Shown here piece by piece: positions 1 through 8,480 of a DNA stretch of 64,000 nucleotides. Made by a program: the position numbers and the translations under genes. The notes below the pieces were generated by a model. It saw only the letters and a list, made by a program, of their open reading frames with translations. It had not been told where the DNA came from and did no database searches. Position 1 is the stretch's first letter. Each line of letters starts with the position of its first letter. This stretch comes from Hymenolepis diminuta (Eukaryota > Platyhelminthes > Cestoda > Cyclophyllidea > Hymenolepididae), in the NCBI GenBank assembly GCA_900708905.1, contig CAADRB010000038.1, forward strand, positions 1,020,009 through 1,084,008. Direction: 5' to 3'.

Positions 1-742
1 TAGAATTGGTTTAAATACTTCAATTGCCATTGTGGGGTCGAAATAATCAGGTACCAGAGATTGGCAATTACCTAGATAAATACTTTGAAAAAACATGGGG
101 ATTAATCCTTCGCCAACTTGACATTTTCTAAAACTGCTGGAAGATAAATCATTTATTTTCCCCAAGCTCCCAATATTTCTCTTGTAAATAAAATATAATG
201 TCCTTCTTAATTTCTCCCTTGATAAAAGATACTTTTTAATTATGCCTATTTGTTCAAGTTGTAGCGGATGCTACACCAAAAAGCCTTTTTGCTGCACCTA
301 GCCAATCCTCCTAAGCAGTCCGGATAGCGTCTACTATAAATTTGCTTCCAAAATTAGCTAGGCTGCTCCCAACATAGCGAAAACAAGAAAGGCGTGGAGT
401 GGAGAGGGTTTATTGTTCCGTATGAGATGAGATAGCGAGAATTTTATTTTATATGTGTGAACAGAGTTCTGTATGAGATGTTATCCACGACCTTGGTTCT
501 TATATACAAACAGCGCTAAGGTGCACGGATAGTGACTGCTGTTTGCTTGGTGGCCTCTACAGGCGAACGCCACAAAGTCGATACCGATTGAGTTTAGTTT
601 CGTTAGTGCATGTGTGTTTACCATAACGTGCCTTGTGTTCTGCCATGTGTTATTGGCTTCTGTGTTAAGTTGCTATATTACCGAGTTTTCTGAATTAGTT
701 GTTCTGCGTGACTACTTCTAGATTTTTACGTTATAACAAAAC
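1..742. other. 5' spacer containing a diverged repeat related to one at 45.8 kb
   Basis: No gene is visible. From about 260 to 480 the DNA resembles 45770-45900. Both contain ccaaaattagctaggc (348-363 and 45803-45818), preceded by ataaatttg-like sequence and followed by a purine-rich stretch with ggagagggtttattg or a close variant. The 45.8-kb copy lies inside what looks like a 5' LTR, so this may be a solo fragment of the same retroelement family. The rest, up to the LTR-like element at 743, is richer in GC than its surroundings and is probably also repeat-derived. Confidence 0.4.
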
Positions 743-1070
743 TGCTATAGCCGGCAGATGTCTCTCAAAATCTGACGATTAGAAATGATTAACTGGTGTT
801 AAGATCTACACTATAGTGTCCACAGGCGGTCCCGCTATGTGTTTGCGTGTTTGCACATAGATACCTGAACACGTGCCCGTCATCACGTCGAGACACCGAC
901 GAGACATGGCTGAGGTCTAATGAAGAAATGTTTTGTACATAAACCTAATTTACTTATTAATAAATTGGTGTGACTTGCGTTACACCTCTGAACTGATCTG
1001 GCGACATGAGTGGTTTGACTTATTCCAAATATTTGTTCGATGTGGCCCCGATAAACCTAACACTATTACA
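743..1070 (+). mobile_element. LTR-like element, copy A (328 bp, intact, 5-bp TSD)
   Basis: The copy begins tgctatagccggcag and ends cactattaca, so it has TG...CA termini. The five bases before it (738-742, aaaac) are repeated exactly after it (1071-1075, aaaac), as expected for integrase-mediated insertion of an LTR element. Inside are a TATA-like stretch (about 940) and a polyadenylation-type taataaa (about 957-963), the usual promoter and poly(A) layout of an LTR. No gag or pol is attached, so it is a solo LTR or a TRIM-type non-autonomous element. Related copies lie at 4265-4526, 27215-27539, 29233-29567 and 52238-52464. Confidence 0.75.
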
Positions 1071-1905
1071 AAAACGAAGAACGGCAATAATTAATATGCT
1101 CCTAAGTGGACTTTAGTTTATTTACATTGGCTTTGATAACATCAGTGAGGAAAAAATTCTAAAACCAAATAGTACTAAATGGGGAAATTGAATTCGATCC
1201 GCCGAATTGGGATGTCAAACCCTATGCAACTGCAAATATTTGATAAGAATAAAAAGGGGCTCACCGGGTGCCAATAAAAGCGAGAATATTGACCAAGCTA
1301 AGCATTACTCAAACCGAATATAATTACATTTCAATTCCTTAATGTTCTCCAATTTTGTCATAAAGCATGAGGTGGTATCGCTAATTAAACAATTAGGCTA
1401 GTTTTGAAACTGCATATTTTAACATAGAAAATGAGGTGTTAGATGTAAATGGATCCGCAACATAATGTAACTTTCTGTTACTCTGCTAAGTTATTTTAAT
1501 CAGTCAAAATTTGAAATCTCCACCCTTGAATACAAATAAAAGTTTCAGGTAACCAAACGTAAACTAATTAATTTAATAAATGTAAACTCTTTTCGGCTCC
1601 TTGGTGTAGTTGTATCTTGTCTATGATCTAAGATGTGAAAACTGTATTATTACAATATTAATTCACGAAAAATGGATATTAAAGATCAATAATATTCTTT
1701 CATAGCTTATATATTGTATGGCATATGCTACATAGAAGAATATATAATATATTTTGTTATGATATAAAATTGCTTGCGATAAGTCAATTAATTTTTGATG
1801 AGAAGCTTTTGTCAAGAAACATGGAATTTAAATACTGTGAAATCTTCAACTCGAAATCTTATTTGTTAGTTCTAAGCCAATTATTAGTTATTCGGTGAAA
1901 TCTGG
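1071..1905. other. AT-rich spacer upstream of GATD3
   Basis: No open frame of note and no recognisable RNA gene. It should contain the GATD3 promoter and 5' UTR, but I see no defined promoter motif. An in-frame stop (TAG at 1885-1887) closes the frame just upstream of the proposed GATD3 start. Confidence 0.5.
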
Positions 1906-3368
1906 ATGTCGTTTTTGTCATTGGCTAGCCAAAGTTCATATCTTAATTTTGTCTTAAGGCAATCCTTTCGCCTAATGAGTTCATCGCATAAGAAAGTTGC
2001 TGTGGTATGGAGTATTCCATTTTTTTGGTTCCAAAATCTAATCCATTTAGGTCCTTAGCGGTTGTGGTGTTTATGATGGAAGTGAAATTCATGAGGCAAC
2101 CTGCATGCTTATTCATTTAAGCAAAGCTAAGGCTAAGGTTGATGTTTTCGCCCCGGACATGGATCAAGATCATGTCACCAATCATGCAACTCATAAACAG
2201 GTTCCAGAAAAGAGGTGCTTGTATTTTACTTACCTATTTCCTTAGAAACTGTCTTGTTGAGTCTGCTCGCATTAGCCGAGGCAACGTCACTGCTTTATCG
2301 AAACTCAACCCAGCGGATTATGATGCTCTTTTCTTCCCTGGTGGCTTTGGAGCAGCCACTAATCTGTAGTCTAACATTTTTAATCGTCATTATCTCTTAG
2401 TTGCAATTTCGCGTCAGCTTCTGGTGATTGCAAGGTAATTCCGGATGTTGAGAAGGCCATTAAAGCGTTCCATGATTTGCAAAAGCCAATAGGGTATGTT
2501 ATTTCTGTAGTATTTGTATTTTTAGTCACTAACTAAATATAATTCATCTTTAATTTACTGACTCTTGTAGACTGTGTTGCATCGCCCCAGTTCTTGCAGC
2601 ACGTTGCATCAAGGGTGCTCATGTTACAATAGGAACAGATCCAGGCACTGCAGGTGCTATCGAGGAAATGGGGGCACATCATGAAAATTGTCAAATCACC
2701 GTAAGTCTAAAACCATTGACCTAATTAATTGTGTAACAATCCGTTCAGTGGGTTGTGTAAGGTTCATACAAAGACAAAAATTTGATAGAAATTTGTTTAA
2801 CTTTAGAAATAAAATATTTCTAAGGGAGAATTTGGTGGATTTTATATTTAAGGTACAGATATCTAGATCGCGCATTTTTCAATCATTTGCATGTAAGTAG
2901 TATGTACACAACAACAATGATAATATGAAAGTTTTGGGCTGATTACAGAATATTTTAGTATATCAGACCTCCCTTGTTATTAACTTCAATAAGACATAAT
3001 TAATTATGTAAGTGTATTATATGCATTTAGCTGGTTTCGCACTTTAGAACTAGTATTGCATTCTTTGCGGTTGATAAGATGCTGACCCATTTTTTCGTTC
3101 CTTTTTTATGTAATAGCAACTAGTAGTAGCCGATACTTCTGCGACTTTTAACAATCTGACTATTCTTGATTAATGTTCTTCAATGCCTCATTATTGAATT
3201 CCACTTAATATATATTCCTTTGTATCCTGTTCTTAATAGGAGGTTTGTGTCGATCAGAAGAACTTTATCGTGACTGCCCCCGCATATATGTGCGGCACTG
3301 CTACGATTGCTGATATCTATGAAAATATTGGTCTTCTTGTGCAGAAGGTTTTCTCTCTCATCAAATAG
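1906..3368 (+). CDS. GATD3: GATD3/ES1-like glutamine amidotransferase-like protein (DJ-1/PfpI superfamily), 6 exons
   Basis: Exons 1906-2004, 2051-2214, 2246-2365, 2401-2493, 2571-2700 and 3240-3368 join in frame to 244 aa. The family signature [15 protein letters not shown] is at residues 34-48, FFPGGFGAA follows, and [11 protein letters not shown] (159-169) carries the nucleophile-elbow Cys. This separates it from PARK7/DJ-1 proper. The segment after VTIGTD lacks the short insert of vertebrate ES1 and looks more like bacterial ElbB. The ATG at 1906 is the first in frame after a stop. It gives about 23 acidic-free residues rich in Ser, Leu and Arg, which suits a mitochondrial presequence. 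A second ATG at 1975 would give a 221-aa form without it. Four introns are 46, 31, 35 and 77 bp and the last is 539 bp. AATAAA signals follow at 3572 and 3586. The biochemical role of the family is poorly defined; a glyoxalase or deglycase-type activity is only an analogy. Confidence 0.9.
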
Positions 3369-3571
3369 TGATTAGACTGCTAGTCGCTTTTTCCATTCTT
3401 GTTAAACACAACTTCTGCATTAAAATTCTACAGTAATATCAGAGTTTTTTGCTTGTTAAGTTTGCCGTATCTTTTTTTTCTCCATTAATCTGCACTCTGG
3501 GATATTCTCGTACCGGCAGGCCAATTTGCGTTATGCGCCATTTACAATGGTAATGTATGCAAATTCGTTTG

Positions 3572-3591
3572 AATAAAATGCAAAAAATAAA
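3572..3591 (+). terminator. Polyadenylation signals of GATD3
   Basis: Two AATAAA hexamers (3572-3577 and 3586-3591) lie about 200 bp after the GATD3 stop codon, on its strand. They are the first canonical signals downstream of it. Confidence 0.6.
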
Positions 3592-5109
3592 GGATCTTGA
3601 AATATTATTTTCTCATATGTTTTAGAAACGGGGAGAATAAATTGAAGTAAATATGCAGCAAATTATTGAATATCTGGTTGGCTAATGATGAGAGAAGCAC
3701 TTATTACTATCAGTCAAGACTGTTTTTCAAAAAAAACAAGAGTGGAAGGCGGTAGTTAGAGGGCTTGCCTATAGGGAAAAGTACAGTGTCTACGCTCCGA
3801 CAAAGTATGTGATTCAGGTGCATAAGTAAGAAATAATTTGCCTCCTAACGACATTATTAAGGGAGCATAAAATAGATTAGATTTACTATAACGGAAACAA
3901 AAATAAGTTCAATAAAGCATGAAAGGAAGGATGAATCAAGAGAAATCAGTTAATGTGAGGAGGGCATTTGGTACCTTACTTTATTTGTAAGTTAGAAGCA
4001 TTGAGTTGTCAATGTTCTGATAAGGAGTATAATTTTACCTGCGATATCCACGATTATGGGAAGTGTTGAACATAAAAAAATAATATTTTCCCCTAAATAA
4101 TGCTTATATGTATGATTGTTTATTTTCCATCATTTAGTTTCTGCTTCTTTTAATTCCCTTTTATTCAAATGAACTTATTTAAATTACTGTTGCAAATGTA
4201 AATCCACCCATCCATACGCATACGTGCGTCTTATTTTGATACAGTGGCTTGGGTCATTTCGTAGCCAAATCAGTTCGGAGACGGCAGACAAGTCACCCAA
4301 ATTTATTAATTAGTAAATTAGATTTATATTCAAAACATTTCTTCATTGGATGTCGGTTATGTTCCATTGTCGGAGTCTGGGCGTGATGATATACGCCCGT
4401 TTAGGTATCTATGTGCAAACATACAAACACACAGCGGGACCCTCTGTAGACACTATAGTAGAGATCATATCGCCAGTCGATCATTTCTAATCACTAGGTG
4501 ATGATAAACATCTGCCGGCTATAGCACTTTCAATAAATGTAATGTAAACCAGTTAGACGTTCTAGAAGAAGATCCAATTTATGTGTAATTTTATATCTTC
4601 CGAAAATAAGAAAATATATTTTCCAATGCTTTAGCTTATATTCTAGTTATTAAAAACTTCCAGACGTATTGGTCGGGACTTAATATTATTGCAAGAAACG
4701 AAATATTTAGTGGGTGGTGAGAATTGCAGTCAATAAACATATTTATAAAATACTACATTGTACAAAGGAAAATACAATAAAATTTGAGTATAATCAGAGT
4801 AAGGTTAATATACTACAATTTAATTGCAATATATGAATAAAGTGTCATATTAGAATAGCGGCGGAACCTTAATCGATTATGATAAAATACTAAAAGAGTT
4901 ATAACAAAATTATATTCAAAGTCAAATGGAATTTTGATTACAAATAAATATTAATTTCCTAAAAATAACTGAAAATACATTCACAATTCAGCAAACTGCA
5001 CAATTTTTTATTCGCTTCTCTTGCTAAAGGAGATACAGCGGCTCATATAAACATACCAATAAATTTTTTGAGACCATTTCCATCTGGCAGCTTTTGTTTT
5101 ATATAATAA
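3592..5109. other. AT-rich spacer between GATD3 and BCL7
   Basis: No gene seen. It holds LTR-like copy B in reverse orientation (4265-4526). The rest is low-complexity AT-rich DNA. The BCL7 promoter should lie close to 5100, but no defined motif is visible. Confidence 0.5.
4265..4526 (-). mobile_element. LTR-like element, copy B (reverse orientation, 3' truncated)
   Basis: Read on the minus strand, it starts tgctatagccggcag at 4526 and keeps the family order: cattagaaat-like block, tccac-cagagggtcccgctg block, tgtgtttg block, gcacatagatacct block, TATA-like and aataaa blocks, then ccgaactgat. Similarity fades before the expected ttaca end, so the 3' end is lost or highly diverged and no target-site duplication can be seen. 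It is inverted relative to copy A; the two flank the GATD3 gene. Confidence 0.65.
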
Positions 5110-5761
5110 ATGTTTGCTAGAGCACTTCGAGCTGAAACCCGAAGTCGTGCAAGGGATGATTCAAGGAGGGTGCATAGGACGTCAGAGAAGGTTCAAAAAT
5201 GGTAAATGTTCAGTCTCTCAATTAACTACTATCATGCACACTTCATATCGAATATAAGAAATTCTGTTGACTTATTCAAGGACATGAAGTATTATTGCAT
5301 CTTTAATCCTTCTCCAACTATTTTAGTCATGTTTATGCTAAGATTGTTGCTTTCAGGGAAAAGAAATGGATATCCGTAAAGGACACCTCAATGCTGGTCT
5401 TTAAATGGGTCCCAGTGATTGAAGATGAACACATACAGCCAAAGAAAAGTGGTTTTGCCCGTGCTCAATCTAACGTCCTCGTCCCGACAGGAGGCAGCAT
5501 AATCACGATGTCATCCCATCCTCCCGAACTGCGAACAGAAGAAAAACCTCTAAGTGAGAGTACTACTAACGCTACCGCAGACAATCAACCAAAATCTGAA
5601 CCATCCTCGAATGAAAATAGTATGTTTGCTCTTCCGTAAATGATATTGAACTTCCTTTTCCAATAAGAATTTTAGTTCGTCTAGGTAACGACGCTGAGGT
5701 AAAGGAGGAATCAAACGAAACTCTCTCAAATGACGCTCCAGTTGATCTTACCGCTGCATAA
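5110..5761 (+). CDS. BCL7: BCL7-family SWI/SNF (BAF) complex subunit, 3 exons
   Basis: Exons 5110-5201, 5357-5619 and 5676-5761 give 146 aa. The N-terminal BCL7 domain is clear: RAETRSRARDD (about residues 7-17), then EKVQKWEKKW and SVKDTSMLVFKWVPV, matching the conserved part of human BCL7A/B/C. After about residue 55 the protein is low complexity, rich in Ser, Glu, Thr and Pro, as in the family. BCL7 proteins are small subunits of the BAF chromatin remodeller, contacting the ATPase module and nucleosome. The start is fixed by an in-frame TAA just upstream (5107-5109). Exon 3 has two in-frame acceptors 9 bp apart (after 5675 and after 5684), so a three-residue variant is possible. The gene faces DNAJA3 tail to tail. 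Confidence 0.9.
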
Positions 5762-5956
5762 ATGCTCTATCTTCTACATTATTATTTAACCAATATAGGT
5801 ACATTTTTGTCAATATGGATTATGACTCACTGCATAAAAAAGGAACAGTCTGTTTTACTATGTATGACATAAAATGATATCATGATGAAAATCTACGATA
5901 ACGGATTAAGTGGGGAAGAGAAAGAGGTTCTATAGACAGGAGGGAGGACAGATTGA

Positions 5957-6120
5957 CTAGGACGATTTGTCGCGTTCTTTCTCATCAATGGGAGATGTTT
6001 TCTTGTCACTGGAAGAAGATTGGGACTGTTTATCGGGCTTGGGGGTTGGTTTTTCGGCAATGGCTGTCCGAATTCGAGAGAGGAGGAAGTCCTCAGTGTT
6101 ATCTATAGCTCGGCGTGCAC
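5957..6120 (-). CDS. Probable alternative last exon of DNAJA3
   Basis: This minus-strand open stretch follows a good acceptor (ttttactcactttag, just above 6120) and encodes ARRAIDNTEDFLLSRIRTAI plus a Lys/Ser-rich tail ending in TAG at 5957. Entered at 6120 it needs a 1-nt carry, which is the phase left by DNAJA3 exon 6. Splicing from exon 6 gives a 459-aa protein instead of 470 aa. A possible donor inside exon 7 (after the codons for MKLSSS, followed by gtcatg) is in the same phase, so it could also follow part of exon 7. It could instead be the last exon of an unseen gene, but no start or other exon for one is visible nearby. Confidence 0.55.
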
Positions 6121-6256
6121 CTAAAGTGAGTAAAATAACATCAATCATTATTACACTGTACGCAAACTTATATTTTGTATTCCGGTCTTTCTGCTAACTA
6201 ATAGTGAGATGGGAAAAATAAAGTGAGATCAAGGCAGCAATGCGCATTCGTACATT

Positions 6257-8231
6257 TTATTTTTTCAAGTCTCCACCTAAAACGCTCTTGATAGCACCAA
6301 AAGCCCGTTTTGCGCCATCGGTGATGAGGGAGACCCAACCATCATAATTATTACCATCAATAGAACTGAGATTTTGGGATTGTTGTTGTCGGTAGTTGCT
6401 GCCATGACCTGAGCTACTCAGTTTCATGAGTGTCTGATGAAGATTGGATAGAGCTAAAGGCGGATAGAATCAATAGCAAGAAGGCGAGAAAGGAGAATAT
6501 TCAAAGATGAGAACCTTACCTGATTCTGTATGAGCGACACCTTCAGTAGTACCTTTCACGTTTGTTTCGGTTTCAGCGAAGGCTAACAAGAGAGCTCTTT
6601 GGAGTTCACTTAGACGTCTAAAATAATACAAGGATAAAGATTGATAAGAAGGATAAAATTCGGTAGAATTTATATTGGCAAATGTAAAACCATGCCCTAA
6701 ATTTAAGGCGACAATTCAATTAGTCGATGTCACTATAGACATATAGAGCATATCGGTCTATTCCTTAAGATACTATTCTTGAATATTATACCTTAAACAA
6801 GAAGAGCAAATTATTCGACTTAATCAGAATAATTTTATTACCCTCTATCATTTGTATTCCATAGTAAAACAAACACTACATAAAAAAATAAAAATGAGAA
6901 GAATTACTTTGGAGTTCCAATGTGCAGATGAACGTAGTGATCACCATAGCCACAACCACTCACACGACTAATACCCTTTCCCGGGAGACGAATTTTGTCA
7001 TGACTAGCCGACCCGGGAGGGATCTAAAAGAACAAAAATTTAAAACCAAAAGTAAATACAATGGGGGACAGTTAATCCGACACTCACAGTAACTAGGACG
7101 GTGTCATAAATTCCAGGAATGCGGATCTTTCCACCAAGAGCAGCTTGAGCAATAGAGATAGTAATATCTGAATGCACGTCAGCGCCTTCTCGCTTAAAAT
7201 CTTTGCTAGCGGCAACTCGAACAGTAACAAAGAGTTCTTGGGATGGTTGATATCGACTACTATTGCGTCCATTAGAAACGGAGACACGAAGAACTTGACC
7301 ATCTTCGACACCAGGAGGAATGGCAACTTTGACATTCTCCTTGCCAACAGTTTGACCGGTGCCGTTGCATGCCCGACAGGGGTACCTAACGATACTCCCT
7401 GTACCTGAGCACCTTCGACAAGTTGATCGAAGAACAAAGGGGCCTGTGCTAATTGTCTCATTACCAGTACCGTGACAATTGGGGCAAGTTGCCATTCCAG
7501 TGCCTGGTTGACAACGTGACCCTTCACAAGTCGAACATGGAACTATTGTATTGATGTTAATCTCCTTTGTAATGCCTTTGCAAGCCTGAAAAAACACCGC
7601 GAATGTAATTGTAAAAAATACAAATATGTAAAAGTAAAGCTTTGATGAGTAAGCCCACATCTTCAAAAGAGAGATTAACAACAACTTCTCGAGTTGTATT
7701 AAATCCGAAAATGGATTCAGCAAAGTTCTTATCACCCGAGCTCCACTCTTTAAAGGCGAAATCAGAGTCTTTGAAAATACGCCGGAATAATTCTTCAGGG
7801 TCTATATGCGAAGCGAAATCTCCATATCCGCTTTGAGCACCAGAAAAACCACCAGTTGTAGTGCCACCGAATGAGTCATATTGCTTTCGTTTTTGTTCAT
7901 CGCCAAGAACCTAGAAACTTAGTGAATTTAACAATATTTATTTACCTCATATGCTTCACTGACTTCCGCAAATTTCTGTGCTGCAGTCTTGTCTGACTTA
8001 TTAACATCAGGATGATATTTCTTAGCGAGCATGTAGTAAGCCTTTTTAATATCAGACTGAGATGCATTTTTGTCAACACCGAGAATCTTGTAGAAATCCT
8101 TGGCAGCAAGAAATGAGGACAAATTTAGGTTCCGAACGAACCTAACAGGCAATGAATCTAGACAAGAAAGTCAATTAAATAAAAAACCTACATGTTCTTA
8201 AAAGAGAACGCGCGGACGTCAGAAATGCCAT
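6257..8231 (-). CDS. DNAJA3: Mitochondrial DnaJ (Hsp40) co-chaperone DNAJA3/TID1, 7 exons
   Basis: Minus-strand exons 8231-8192, 8157-7946, 7910-7659, 7585-7088, 7023-6908, 6617-6520 and 6453-6257 join in frame to 470 aa. Residues 1-33 are basic with no acidic residue, consistent with a mitochondrial presequence. The J domain spans about 34-97 with HPD at 62-64, followed by a Gly/Phe-rich linker. The cysteine-rich zinc domain (185-245) has four repeats: [24 protein letters not shown] and CRACNGTG. The first departs from CxxCxGxG at its last position. Two C-terminal substrate-binding domains follow ([24 protein letters not shown]). DNAJA3 stimulates mitochondrial Hsp70 and assists protein folding in the matrix. 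Introns are 34, 35, 73, 64, 290 and 66 bp. It diverges from SNRNP200 across 249 bp. An alternative last exon lies at 5957-6120. Confidence 0.93.
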
Positions 8232-8480
8232 AACATAAACTTCTCGATGTTATTTAAAAGCGGCAGCTCTATTAAGTTCATTTAAACACGTCTTTAATAG
8301 CATATAGATTGCATTTTAATTTTATTTAACGAGGTCTAAAAATTTTTTATTAAAATACTAAGCGCAAAACAATACAATTAATTTTCGTTATTTTACAAGG
8401 GTCTTTTACTGATTGAGGTGTCCCGCACTTTTTCAAAATTTCGTCATTGTCACATTTAAGTTTTCCATCTTTGCTCAACG
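8232..8480. promoter_or_regulatory. Divergent promoter shared by DNAJA3 (-) and SNRNP200 (+)
   Basis: Only 249 bp separate the two start codons, so both 5' UTRs and both core promoters must lie here. The DNA is AT-rich, with homopolymer runs near 8340-8350 and no convincing canonical TATA box at a defined spacing. The assignment rests on gene arrangement only. Confidence 0.6.

Noticed and set aside
1906..3368. Assignment as PARK7/DJ-1
   Set aside because: The [13 protein letters not shown] start, PGGFGAA and GLCCIAP motifs match the ES1/ElbB (GATD3) branch, not the PARK7 branch of the superfamily.
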